Positions 25,347 through 37,390 of a stretch of 64,000 nucleotides of DNA are shown piece by piece; the first letter of the stretch is position 1; each line of letters starts with the position of its first letter. A model generated the notes under the pieces. The model did no database searches, was not told where the DNA came from, and saw only the letters and a list, made by a program, of their open reading frames with translations. This DNA comes from Cyclina sinensis (taxonomy: Eukaryota; Mollusca; Bivalvia; Venerida; Veneridae), in NCBI GenBank assembly GCA_012932295.1, contig JAAONU010000003.1, positions 28,134,361 through 28,198,360 on the forward strand. Direction: 5' to 3'. The translations under genes were made by a program, and so were the position numbers.

Positions 25347-26097
25347 AGGTTTGTTGATTACATATAATGAATTATATCATGATTTTTCATTGATTTGGGA
25401 ATATCAAAAAATATATTGAGATATCTTAATTTCTTTTTTTGTGTGTTTATTTTACAATCATTGTGCATAAATCTGAAATACCTGTTAAAAGAATTCGCGC
25501 TCAACGTGTGCACGAGTGTCAGTTTTAAGTTTTAATAGTGCTTTATTAATTAAATAATTATTATAACTACATACTAAGCGGACTCTGACGATCCCGGGCC
25601 TCATTTTCAAAACATATAAATTCGATTTTATGTTTCAGTTTTATCATTGTTCACAAGACAGTACGGTATATACGGTATGGTACAGTTTTTAGAATAGGCT
25701 CTGCAAGCGTTTCTGGCTCTAGACACAATTTGCCGGAACAAATTAAAGTATATTCTTTTGCATTTATCTTTATATCTGGATAATCATACTATTTTTAGGG
25801 AAACAAGCTGCACCTCAGAGATAAATGCATTTTCTGAAAATAAAACAATACTTATTCATATCCGTAGCCCTTCGCAGTCGGTTTAATATTGCATGATCGG
25901 TGTCACCAAGTGCTTGACAATGCATATAAGTCGGATACAGTATTTTTTGTACAGTGTGTGTCGCAACAGTGTCACTGGTACTAAGAGAAATTAAATATTG
26001 CAGTGATTTATATTTATAAATTTATTGATTTTTACTTTGATTAACACACGTCATGAATTTTGAATATTTCTTAGGAGATTTTTTTTTACAAATTCCG

Positions 26098-26246
26098 GGT
26101 CAGTCTATTTACCCCAAGACACCCCCAAGACACCCCAAGACTACCACAAGACTGCCAAAACATGTTATATTTCGTAACACTTATTATGTTTAGTCTTTGG
26201 GTAGTCTTGGAGTGTATTTGGGTGTCTTGGGGTAAATAGACTGACC
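26098..26246. mobile_element. Foldback element with perfect 27-bp terminal inverted repeats
   Basis: The arms 26098-26124 (starting GGTCAGTCTATTTACCCCAA) and 26220-26246 are perfect reverse complements. The inner sequence continues to pair imperfectly through CAAGAC-rich and GTCTTG-rich blocks. The element is 149 bp, with a short AT-rich centre. The 7-mer AAATTCC lies close to both outer ends and may be a target-site duplication. No coding capacity. Confidence 0.85.
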
Positions 26247-26594
26247 GCAAATTCCTGACAACTTCCCTCTGTTACCGTTACTTCTGCCTTTGGAACACAG
26301 CTGGAACAGCCTCACAAAATGCCCCCAAAATACATAAAATATTTGTTAAATATGAAATCTAAATGGTAAAAACCATTATTAATCTTAATTCAATGATTCT
26401 GTTAAGACTGAAATTTGAATAAAATTGTTAAGGCAATAGCAGATAACAATGGAGATTTCCCTGCTCTTGAATTCATAATTGAAATTCTGAAAAACTTAAC
26501 AATACCTTTCATTAGTTTCAACAGAGAGAAGTGTATGGTCTTAAAACCTGGTTACTTTTTAGTATTTTTGGAGAACTTTCCTGCTTGAGTCTTA

Positions 26595-27027
26595 AAGCGA
26601 CTGACTCACAGACGAGGATAAAAAGAAAATGTTTATACATCTTGAAATTCTTGCTGTAATCGTGAAGAAGATATCTAAACTAAGTTACTGACTCAGTTTA
26701 TGTGACAGAAAAACATCAAAATATGAAGTTTTACACACTTTTATCGGTAAAAAATTTACCCCGTTAGTCACGGGGTAGATACTGTAGTTATAAGATTAAT
26801 TTTGAGGCAATCTAATAACTAGACATTGTGGCTCAGTGGACTAAGTCATCGCTCCAAATTTTACTGACCGAAAGGTCGTGGGTTCGAATCCTGGTTAAGT
26901 CAAATCTTTTTTTTTCAGTTTTCATGGTGTATAGAAGCATAATATCATATTTTTTTCATGGTATATTAAATCCTCTTAAATTTGAAACAATAAAAAATTT
27001 CAACAAAATTTTGTGAGTCAGTCGCTT
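26595..27027 (+). mobile_element. tRNA-carrying MITE, copy B
   Basis: It has the same AAGCGACTGACTCACAG terminal inverted repeats with flanking TA as copy A (22716-23166), but the interior is reverse-oriented. The order on plus is hairpin (accccgt-tagtc-acggggt near 26758), then tRNA-like module, then AT-rich tail. The 433-bp length and conserved hairpin show both copies derive from one master element. Confidence 0.85.
26822..26901 (+). other. tRNA-like module inside MITE copy B
   Basis: It contains TGGCTCAGTGGACTAAG (A-box-like) and GGTTCGAATCC (consensus B box). From AAATTTTACTGACC onward it is nearly identical to the module in copy A. The ends GACATTG and TTAAGTC can pair only partially, so a functional mature tRNA is unlikely. 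Confidence 0.7.
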
Positions 27028-27029
27028 TA

Positions 27030-28917
27030 ATTTATGTTGTGCACTGTTTTAGAAAGTAGCTGATAGCTTTGGGTAGTATAGGATAGGTACAAAAATGTAT
27101 GTTAAGGGGATCTCAGACATCCTGAACAGTGTATTTATAAAGTACATGTGTAAGAAATATGTTTAGGGGTATTTAAAATAAAAGATGTTAAATTCTGCTA
27201 ACTGTAACAACTGAAGATCCTTATCAATGATGGCATAACAGTTTTTATTGACTAATTGAGATCAATGATTGGCATTTTCACATGTTACAAATCACAGAGA
27301 ATCAACAGTATAATATATAAAATAGTTATGCTATAAAGTGGTGGTACACAGTGTCACTTCCTTACACAAATTTATCTTTCATTCCACTTTTGACAGCTAT
27401 TAGACAGAGCAAGTAACTTTTGAGACCACCTCATGTAAGGACATAATGCACAATCTGTAAAGGAAATGTTGTTTATTTTGGGACTTTTTTGCAGTGATTT
27501 TATGTGATTTATGAAGACATGGATTTTTATAGTGATAGATGGCTTATTTATACACATAACCATAGCAATATGTTATTAATTTACCTGCTGCTGATCTGAA
27601 ATATTCTGTTTACTTTTTCTTTCCTTTCCACTTATACTTCATGTCTGTATAAATTTAGGAAAGCATAATTTTGGTTTGTGTAAGAAAAGATCACTGTGTA
27701 AATGTATAAATCAGAACAAATACATGACTAGTGGCATAGAAATCACGCTTCCTGTTGGTTAACTTAATCACTAAGTAACTGACAAGGTATCTGCTATACC
27801 CTTAAATCTCCTACTACATGCATTGACATGTACGTAACAGTTGTAGATTATATGGATTATGAAACTTTCTTAAGCTGCTGTTTGCAAATATTCCTCTTCT
27901 GTTTAAGCAGTTTAGATAGCAACAGATAGTGAATGTCAGAATCACAGTCTGTTAAAATGACTTTCAGTTTCGTTTTACCTGAATACCTTTTACTTGACAA
28001 ATATATGATGTCAAGATTTTGAATTAATATTAACAGTACAGTAACAACAAGTCAAATTTGACTTTTTTTTAAACACAATTATTTTGAAGTAGGTAAATGA
28101 CCATGTTGACAAACATGGATGGTATTAGGTATTTAAGGGATATAGTAAAACCCTTCATAAAATAATACTTTACTTTGAGTAGACATGAAAATGTTTAATA
28201 TCTAAAGTTACTTGAAAGATGGAAAGTGGTATTCAAGAATGTCACAGTAATATGCTGGTTAAATTCCAAACCATAAAGTAAAATCTTGAAAGAAGTATTA
28301 TATGTTTCAACTTGAAACTTGAAAATTAGCATTAGTATTTTGTGCTGTCCTATTAGAATGTTTGATACAAGTTAAGATGTTGCCTTAAACACATAAACTT
28401 ATCCCAATATTGCCAAACATTATATTAGATAAGTTCAGTGGATTTAAAAAGACCTTGAATACATGTAGTTTAACTTTAGGCCACAAGTTATTTTAAGTTT
28501 TATGGAAATGGCTGGTGTACAAGTCATCAGGGTGTTCAAGAGATTGGCTATCATAATGCTTATCTTTGAGTCTAGGGTTCTAGATGGAATGCCTTGCCAG
28601 TGAATCTGAGGATTTTTTTCCCTGTAAAGTTTGTCAAAAAGTTTCATTTTCATCAGATAGAACTCATAACAGGTAAAGAGTTTATTCCAAAAGCTGACAA
28701 CAATGTAAGAAGCTAAACATTATCACTTCTAATGAAATGTAAAAGTATAAAACATCAATGATAAGCAAGAGTTTAATTAGAACTCTCAATAGATTTGATA
28801 AGGTTCTAGTAGGCAACACACTTAAATAAGCAGTAAATATTTTGTTTACTAGAACACCAACCATTTCCTATTCTTATAGATATTATGTTTGAACTTGAGT
28901 CCTAATTCTTTTTTCAG
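27030..28917. other. Upstream region of INTS12
   Basis: No coding signature was seen. The first coding INTS12 exon is preceded by a splice acceptor (TTCTTTTTTCAG ending at 28917), so a non-coding first exon and the promoter should lie somewhere in or upstream of this stretch. The exact position was not found. Confidence 0.45.
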
Positions 28918-28925
28918 TTGACACA

Positions 28926-31900
28926 ATGTCCTCCCTAGACTTAGACCCAGTATTTGTGAAAGCTCTGAAGTTGTTACATTCAAAGAGCAAAGAGTCTGGT
29001 GTCCTCCTCAAGCAAATGTTGGATGACGCAATTGCACAGAGAAAAGGACAACAGAAATCAAAGGTCAGTGTTTTCCTTACAGACCTCCAAGAAATCACAT
29101 GCTGCATTTGTAAAAATGTTTAGTCTAAAGCAAGATCCATTATTTTGTTAGTGTTTCTTTTTACAGTTAGATTAACTTACAGTTTGTGGAGATTTTTTTT
29201 AATCTTGAGAAATCTAAACATAAAAACACATCTTTCGTTTTGTGCTTTTTACCTAAATATTTCTTTGAATAAAAGAATTTTGTCCGTGGTTTGAAATCTA
29301 TTTTTATGATATTGATATTACTATGTTTAACTGATTCTGTGACTGATTCAGTAGGTAAACTCATTTTGTAAAAAAGAAACGTTGTTTTTCCATATTATAC
29401 CACAAACCACCTAAATGTAAGATTTGAATTATTGGTGCAATGTATGTTTGAATTAAAATTATTCTATTTTCCAGAGTTCATCCGAATCTGAGAAAAGCTC
29501 AGAAAAATCTTCTTCCAAGCATTCAAGCAGCTCAAAGAGAGATGAGGAATCAAGCAGTAAGAAACGAGAGGCTGAGAAACGACATATAGACAAGGTTAGA
29601 GATACCTGTTTGAACTCGTACATGTATTCCTTATTGAGTGTTGGCTTTTCCCTGCTTATATTTTTTTTTGTCTGTAGGTCCCAATTGCTGGTAATTAATT
29701 GTATATTTAATCTTTTCTTCAGCAGTTCAAGAAATGCTCATTTTGAGGTCCTTAGAAAGCAGTAAGTGTAAGCTGTAGAAAAATTGTCTATAGTTGTATT
29801 TTTGTTAAGCGTGAAATCATGAATTTTGGCCTCGTCTTAAGAAGATGGGATCATACCTTTTTTAGTAAAATGTCAAGTAAGTGTGTTGTATTTGTTTCTT
29901 TTTAAAGTGATAAAGCATACAAACTAGTTAGTGGTTTATTTCTCGGGTAAAATGATATTTCAGATAGAAAACTTTCTTGATTCTCAAACAGATATTGTTT
30001 GCAAATGCTCACACTGCTGATAACATTACATTTATTTACTTTCTGCCTTTGCTCATCAGACAAAACAAGGCGGGTCAGAATCTTCTCCAGAGGTGCCTGT
30101 GAAAAAATCTCGTCTTGAAAACCCAGAAAGTCATAAAGAAAAGGAACCAAAGGAAAAAGATAAGGAGAAAGATAAGGAAAAATCCAAGAAAGACAAAGAA
30201 AAGGAGAGAGAGAGGGAAAAAGAAAGAAAGGAAAGAAAAGAGAAAGAAAGAGAAAAAGAAAGGGAGAAAGAGAAGGAAAAGATAAAAGGTAAGTAGAGAT
30301 ATCTTAACAACCATCAGATTTTTCTGTTGTGAATTTAAATCATCTATTGAAAAGGAGAATTTCTTTGTGGCCTTTATGGTTGTTTAAAAGTAGCTGGTAT
30401 TAATTATTTCAACCTTACTGTGAGTTGAAACTTGGGATTCAAGTCTGGAAACTTGCGCTACTCTTCAAGAGTAAGAACAGTTTGTAGTTTCATATGGAAG
30501 AAGATATTAATTGAGTGTTAAATTTGCCATAGGACATTGACATGTAAATTGTTGCCTGTAGTCTGAACTGAGAATAGGTGATTTGGCTTAAACCTACCGG
30601 TAATGGTATGTTTGTATCACACACTTATTTTCAGTTGTTGGTGACTGTGCATAGTCATTGTACTAGAAATGTAAACTGCACAATATGTGTTAGTGTATTT
30701 ATTAAGACTTTCTAGATTTTGAAGGTCACATGCAGAGATCTGATAAAATGGACTTCTTTTGTCATAGAGTAACTTGGCTAATGTGATATAAAGTTTACAT
30801 TTACTTGAACATAATCATTTATTGTTGAGTGCTCAAAAATAACAAAACATCTGTAATTCATACAGCCCAAGAACAAGAGCAAAAAGAGAAGGAAAAGCAG
30901 AAAATGAAAGAAAAGGATAAAGAGAAGAAAGTGGAGAAGAAAGAAGAAGAAGAGTCCACAGATGAAGAAGAGATGGACAAGAGTATGGATGCTGATGACT
31001 TTGCCATTGGTCTTGGGCTGTCCTGTGTGGTTTGCAAGTATGTAGAAGCAAACAGTTAGCCTGATTACAATACTTTATATCTTCTCGTAGGTTATGCTGA
31101 GCTCATATATGCACAGAAATATTCTGCTTTACAGTTGTAAGAACTGTTCTTTCTTGGCAATTTTCATAAATCTGTTAACAGTTGAAGGAATAGGAGATCT
31201 TAGGAGAAAAACATTTGGTTCAATTTTTCCCTGTTTTTGAAAGTTTCTACTGTTTTCAATTTTAATGGGTAATAAATTCAAAGTATATTCTATGTATAAC
31301 TTGCAACCCTTTCACTGTTTCAGACAGCTAAACTTAACATCTGGTAACCAGTTGGTTGAATGTCAGGAATGTCACAGCCTTTATCATCAGGTAAGTGCCT
31401 TTTTCACATGCTACAAAAATCATGTCAGTGTGACATTGAACCTAGAGTGTAACAGAATTGAAGAGAAGAATGTATGAAATGAAGTATTTTTCCTTGGGTT
31501 TTATAATATTGTTTCTTGCAAGACATTGTCTCTCTTAAAGAATGCAAGACAGATTTTCTGTTTGATAACTTTGTGATATTCTTCCTATCATTTGCCAGTC
31601 TTTGTATCTTTACATGAGTCAGAGATATAGATAACATCTGCATGAGTTAACAAGATAGAAAGCCTGATATGTTGTTTATCTCTATAATTTGGTGATGCAA
31701 TAATTTCACAGCTTGTCGTTAATTTAAATAATTATTCTTAGAATGCAGGCCAATATTAAAGGGAAACGAAAGTCACAAATTCAACAGAAAACATAATAAA
31801 GTTTGCGCATTTATTGTTCAGTTTTGAAAATTTTAAGAATATTGAAAGAATATTTATTTATTATAATTAGAAACACATAATTAAAAGTAGGGATTTTTCA

Positions 31901-34598
31901 GTCATTGGTTTACCGATGTAATGCGCCATTTGTCACATGACCATTTAGGCTGTGACGCAGTTATTTAGTATTATGAAGTAAATTGGTATTAAAATAAATT
32001 TGGCAGAGGGTCATAATACAGAAAACATGTTAAAAAGATAGTTATTCTCACATTATATTGCACTGACAAGGAAAAGGATGGAGAAAAGGTTGGTTTGCCA
32101 TTTGGACCATTAATGAGCTTTGAAAGTATTTTTAAACTGTTAAAAAGATTTGATAGAAAATATAAACATGCTTTAATGGTAATTCATTTTCCTTTATAGA
32201 CATATTATGGTGTCATGTAAACATAGCATTCATGAGCTTGATACTAACTAAGACTCTTACTACCAAACATGGATATGTTGCCATAAGTCTGATACTCTAA
32301 GATAGATAGCCATATGATACCTTTTCTTTAGCTTCTCTTGAATTTCAGGAATGTCATAGACCACCTGTGATTGAACAAGATGTGAATGATCCTAGATTTG
32401 TCTGGTACTGTTCTAGATGTGAAAAGACTATGAAGAAAATGGTAAGAGCTCTATAGTACTTAGCAGACTAACTCTGTATAATGTAATGATTTAAACTGAT
32501 AACACTTAAAATATCTAGATAAAAATTGGAATAAACTAATTTAAAACAAGTAACATTATCAAATGAAGAGATTAATCATGGGTTTTGTATATGAAACACA
32601 AGAGGTTTTTCTTTGAAGGGTTTATTTGTTAACTGATGTTGGACTGTGTACTTGTGAGTCTGTCCATCCACTCAGTATAAATAATGGATGTATTGACTGA
32701 TACATTCAACAAATGTTCTTGTTGGTTTAGGTTTTAGATGATACCTTAGTTTGTAAAACATTACTCATACGAGTTTTTTGAGTCAGATATTTTAGATTTA
32801 TTATCTCTATTGTTGTCTCTAGAGAAATTCAGCAAATTGTATATTTATGAATGACAGGGCTGCTGAGAAGGAAGAACCATGCCTAAGAAATCACAAACCT
32901 TAACAGTAGACTTAAATAACCAAGCTGGAACAAAATCAGAAAAGTCTGGAAATTCATATTGCTGTCATTTTCCTTATATAGGTCACAGAAATGCAGAGTA
33001 TTTATGTCTGCAGAAGTTTTTATTGGTCTAGAAAGGTCAGTTGTTAGAGCCATAGTGTCCTGGGTTTGCATGAGGTGTGTCTCTAGAAAGACACCAAATC
33101 CACACATGCTTCAGTTCACTTGTTATATTGGTACAAGTAATGAATGTTACTGACTAGTCTCTCAAGAAATTAGTTCCATTTGGTGTTTTTTTTAATGCTT
33201 CCAACAAACTACATGTATGATAGCTTTAATTTCATTCAATCAAAACTAAATATCAATTAAGTATTAAACATGATATGTCTTTTTGTAGGTGACTAAGCCC
33301 CAGAAAAGTAAGACATCGGCTGTTGTTGTCCCAGAGAAACCAGAAAAACCTGTCATAAAGCCAGCCAAGACAGAACCTGCAAGTCTGTTTGCTTTCAACC
33401 GACGTGAAGCAAAACTTGTATGCTTGTTATATCTTCTTTAACTTTCAGTTTTTTAGACACAGTCTTGAAGTAATTTCTTATCATTAATGAATAAAGAAAT
33501 GAAATATCAGTTTGTAAATTGCATTCAATGCAAGTACAAGAAAGACAGATGTACTTTACTTCCCAATGAAGTAAACATATTACCACCTTTTTATCAGCTC
33601 AAGAAAAGTTTACTAAACATGCAAAGCTTATGGAAGAGCAGTGGTCAAGGGGGAAGAGCACTGGACAAGGGGCTGGAGTGCTGGCATCCCAAAAACCAGA
33701 GGTCACTGGTTTGAATTCCATCGTACAGATTTTCAGAATTGCAGTAATACTTTTCATGAGCTTCCTCACCTATTTTGCTCAGGTTACTATATTTCTGAAC
33801 ATTTTCGAAAATAATCACTTTATGATAACACTTCTTTTACGTTTTCTGATGTAAGGCCATTTCAAGTCAAATAATCTGAAGTGCAGTTACTTGCTCACAC
33901 ATACATGTTGGGCCTTGCATAGACAAAACTTCAGATGACAATGTAAATGTTCATGGACACAAATTTTGTTTCTCATTTTCCAGAGCACATCTTCAAGCAA
34001 AGACACACCAGGCACAGGTTCAGCCAAACCTCTCAGCGGACTGGCTAGTTTAGCTGCCAACTTGTCAGGTTCTAAATCAGCTTCAACAAAATCTGAACAA
34101 TCAAAATCAGGCAATGCTAAAACTGACCAGTTGAAATCAAGCACTGTTAAAACAGAGCCAGCCAAGTCTTCTTCAAAACCAGAACAGTCTAAGACAAATT
34201 TGTCTTCATCTTCAAAACCGTCAGACCAATCAAAATCTGGCTCTGGTAAAAGTGACCAATCAAAGCCTAGTTCTACTTCTAAATCTGACCAGTCGGAAAA
34301 AAACGCTACTCCAAAGGAAAAGGAAAAAGACAAGGATAAAGAAAAATCTAAAGCAGAAACTAAGCCGTTTCAGAGACCTTCCCTTGATTCAAAATCTGAA
34401 GCCAGCAAACAGTTTGGTAGCAAGTCTGTTGAATCAAGCAAAATGACAAAATCGTCATCAGCTTCATCTCTAGTGTCGGGTAAATCATCGTCCAGTCAGG
34501 GGGGACAGAGTGCAGTCGTTAGTGCTGATAAGCGTCTTCAGATGATGAAGAAAAAAGCTGCAGCCAAACATACTGAGAAACGTTCTTCTACAAAGTGA
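28926..34598 (+). CDS. INTS12: Integrator complex subunit 12 (PHD-finger protein)
   Basis: Eight coding exons were read: 28926-29063, 29475-29594, 30060-30288, 30866-31037, 31324-31390, 32349-32441, 33289-33417 and 33984-34598. All have GT-AG borders and consistent phase, for a total of 1563 bases and 520 residues (human about 460). The N-terminus [20 protein letters not shown] is the conserved Integrator-binding module. A Ser-rich and then Lys/Glu-rich linker follows. The PHD finger spans about residues 215-265: CVVC in exon 4, [16 protein letters not shown] in exon 5, and ECHRPP with WYCSRC in exon 6, giving a full C4HC3 zinc-ligand set. The C-terminal region is Ser/Lys rich and ends in [13 protein letters not shown], as in vertebrate INTS12. 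The protein belongs to the nuclear Integrator complex, which attenuates RNA polymerase II transcription and processes snRNA 3' ends. The start is the first Met after the acceptor. Introns carry a SINE-like fragment (33632) and a possible MITE (31755). Confidence 0.96.
31755..32200. mobile_element. Possible MITE in an INTS12 intron
   Basis: The left edge TTAAAGGGAAACGAAAGTCA and the reverse complement of the right edge (TATAAAGGAAAATGAATTAC) share an imperfect inverted repeat. The interior is AT-rich with TGTGACGCAGTTATT and similar non-coding sequence. The inverted-repeat match is weak and no target-site duplication is clear. Confidence 0.35.
33632..33725 (+). mobile_element. tRNA-like SINE fragment in the last INTS12 intron
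   Basis: GAGCAGTGGTCAAGGGGGAA (A-box-like) and, about 60 bases later, GGTTTGAATTCC (B-box-like) give a tRNA-derived head. Its sequence differs from the main SINE family at 6.1 kb, so it is a different family or a decayed relative. It lies inside the intron 33418-33983. Confidence 0.45.
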
Positions 34599-34764
34599 TT
34601 TATTGTTTTCCAGGTGGTAATTTACTTGTCCTTCACCCAATATTGTATCAAATACACATGCTGATCTTGATCAATTTGGGAGTATTGATATCTATTTTTA
34701 TTGTAAAAGCTCATCATAATACACATTTGTCTACTTAAAATGTTCAGAGATGTGAAGGAAATGC

Positions 34765-34834
34765 CCTGTTAAGTAGGATTGGCCTGTTGAGTAGGATTGG
34801 CTGTTAAGTAGGATTGTCCTGTTAAGTAGGACTG
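34765..34834 (+). repeat. Short tandem repeat in the INTS12 3' untranslated region
   Basis: About four imperfect copies of an 18-19-bp unit, CCTGTTAAGTAGGATTGG, occur about 170 bases after the INTS12 stop codon. They probably lie in its 3' untranslated region. Confidence 0.8.
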
Positions 34835-35135
34835 ACCGACAAGTTCAGTAAACTAAGCTCAGTCAATGTAATCAGATTCTCTGTTTGATATTACATGCAT
34901 TGTGTAAGCATTAACTGACTTAAATTATTTATGAAGGAAAGTAGCAGATTGATACCAGAACATTAGGAAAAACATTCGAATAAAATACAAAGTAGTTCAA
35001 GTGAAAAAGTTAAAGATATGTGGCACGTTTTGACAAAAGGTACCTTATGGATGTGCATGAAGTAAAGTCAAAATTACATTGAAAGGTAACTGTGACTAAT
35101 ATTGAATGCTTAACATACAGGGTATATTATATTTT

Positions 35136-35141
35136 AATAAA
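35136..35141 (+). terminator. Candidate poly(A) signal for INTS12
   Basis: AATAAA sits about 540 bases downstream of the INTS12 stop. It is the first canonical hexamer I noticed on this strand. AT-rich DNA makes chance matches common, so confidence is limited. Confidence 0.4.
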
Positions 35142-35739
35142 TGTATTCTAACAATGTAAGGTGACTTGAACACTTGAAAAAAGTAAGATGTACATTTTTG
35201 TATATTAACTTACTATTTTATAAAATAGAATGTTGTCTGTTGATTAAAACTGTGTAAAGATGTATAAAACTGGATTGTTGTCACTTTAATTTCTACCTGT
35301 TTATTTAGAGACCTATATACTGTGTCTGAAAAACGTTGAGGCATTGTCATAGCTCCCTCGTCATCTGCTTACAAAAACTTGGACATTTTCAGATATCTCG
35401 GGTATAACTTCACATATTCTTTTCTAACTTGTACTACCTCTTTATAATGACACCTCACATAAATATCAGAAGTATCATAATTCTTTCTTATTTATTTTCA
35501 AAATTATGCTCCCTTTTAAAGATAAAAAATTCCTAAGAATTCTTTATAATTTGCAATATCTGTTAATACTGAACATGTTTATTTCCCACCCCACACTGCA
35601 CAACAAATAAGAAATCAGCTTGGCCATCTGGTTTTGACTGTCCAGGGCATAACTCAGAAAGTATTGGAGATAACAACTTGAAACTTCATAGATGGATAGA
35701 TCTCACTGAGGAGAAGTGCAGTGCTCAAGAGCCTCAAGA

Positions 35740-37390
35740 AAGGCTACCACAGTCATCCTTACAATAAAGTCAACTACAGTCATCCTGACAATAAAGTCAA
35801 CTACAGTCAACCACACAATAGTCAACTACAGTCAACCTTACAAGAAAGTCTACTACAGTCATCCTGACTTTATTGTCTGGTTGACTGTAGTAAACTTTAT
35901 TCTAAGGTTGACTTTATTGTCAGGATGACTGTAGTTGACTTTATAGTCAGGATGACTGTAGTAGACTTTATTGTAAGGTTGACCATAGTAGACTTGTCAG
36001 GATGACTGTAGTAGACTTTATTGTCAGAATGACTTTAGTTGACTTTATTGTAAGCATGACTGTAGTTGACTTTATTGTCAGGATGACTGTAGTTGACTTT
36101 ATTGTCAGAATGACTGTAGTAGACTTAATTGTCAGGATGACTGTAATTGACTTTATTGTCGGGTTGACTGTAGTAGACTTTATTGTCAGAATGACTGTAG
36201 TAGACTTAATTGTCAGGATGACTGTAGTAGACTTTATTGTCGGGTTGACTGTAGAAGACTTTATTCTAAGGTTGACTTTATTGTCAGGATGACTGTAGTA
36301 GACTTTATTGTCAGGATGACTGTAGTAGACTTTATTGTAAGCATGACTGTAGTTGACTTTATTGTCAGGATGACTGTAGTTGACTTTATTGTCAGGATGA
36401 CTGTAGTAGACTTAATTGCCAGGATGACTGTAGTTGACTTTATTGTCAGTACGACTAAAGTCAACTACTGTCAACCTGACAATAAAGGCTACTAAAATCA
36501 ACCTTACAATAAAGTCAGCTACAGTCAACCTTACAATAAAGTCTACTACAGTCAACCTGACAATAAAGTCAACTACAGTCAACCTTACAATAAAGTTTAC
36601 AGTCATCCTGACAGAAAGTCTACTACAGTCATCCTGTCAATAAAGTCTACTACAGTCGTCCTTGCAATAACGGCTTCTACAGTCATCCTGACAATAAAGT
36701 CTACTACAGTCATCCTGACAAGGCTACTACAGTCATCCTGACAATAAAGTCTACTACAGTCATCCTGACAATAAAGTCTACTACAGTCGTCCTTACAATA
36801 AAGGCTTCTACAGTCATCCTGACAATGAAGTCTACTACAGTCGTCTTTACAATAAAGTCTACTACAGTCATCCTGTCAATAAAGTCTACTACAGTCATCT
36901 TGACATCCTTACAATAAAATCAACTACAGTCATTCTGACAATCAAGTCTACTACAATTATCCTAATTATAAAGGCCACTTTAATACCCATACAATAAATT
37001 TCACTTCAATTATTCTAACAATAAAATCCACTACAATTATTCTAACAATAAAGTCCGCTAAAATTATTCTATCAATACAGTTTACAACAATCATCCTTAC
37101 AAAAATGTCCACTTCATCATCCTTACAATGAAGTCTGCTACAATCATCCTTACAATAAAGTCCAATCAACCTTGCAATAAAGTCCACTACAATCATCCTT
37201 ACATGAAGTCTGTTACAATCATACTTACAATAAAGTCCACTTCAAGCTTCCTTACAAAAAAGTCCGCTACAATTATTCTTACCTGAAGACTACTATAAAT
37301 ATCCTTATAAGCTCTACAACAATCATTCATACAATAAAGTCTACTACAATCATCGTCATTAAAAAGTCTACGTTAATCATCATTACTCGT
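35740..37390. repeat. 27-bp minisatellite in three blocks of alternating orientation
   Basis: The unit is based on GTAGTTGACTTTATTGTCAG plus GATGACT. Block A (about 35740-35875) carries the reverse complement, block B (about 35876-36460) the forward unit, and block C (about 36461-37390) the reverse complement again, increasingly diverged after 36900. Because 27 is divisible by 3, the array produces artefactual open frames of 60-100 codons on both strands, for example repeats of MTVVDFIVR. These are not genes. The opposed blocks can pair over hundreds of bases. It lies between the 3' ends of INTS12 and the WSC-domain gene, which converge on it. The left flank (35590-35735) and right flank (37400-37700) look like dispersed repeat sequence. 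Confidence 0.92.

Noticed and set aside
26822..26901. Functional tRNA gene
   Set aside because: The A and B boxes are good, but the acceptor stem is broken and arm spacing is wrong; the same module recurs in a MITE.
30075..30314. Minus-strand frame rich in Phe and Leu resembling a membrane protein
   Set aside because: It is the antisense of the Lys/Glu-rich INTS12 exon at 30060-30288; AAG/GAA runs read as CTT/TTC on the other strand.
33887..34333. 148-codon minus-strand open frame
   Set aside because: It is the antisense of the Ser/Lys-repeat exon of INTS12; its acidic repeats are the complement of that low-complexity sequence.
36002..36495. Repeat-protein-like frames of MTVVDFIVR units
   Set aside because: They are produced by the 27-bp minisatellite, occur on both strands and stop at orientation switches.
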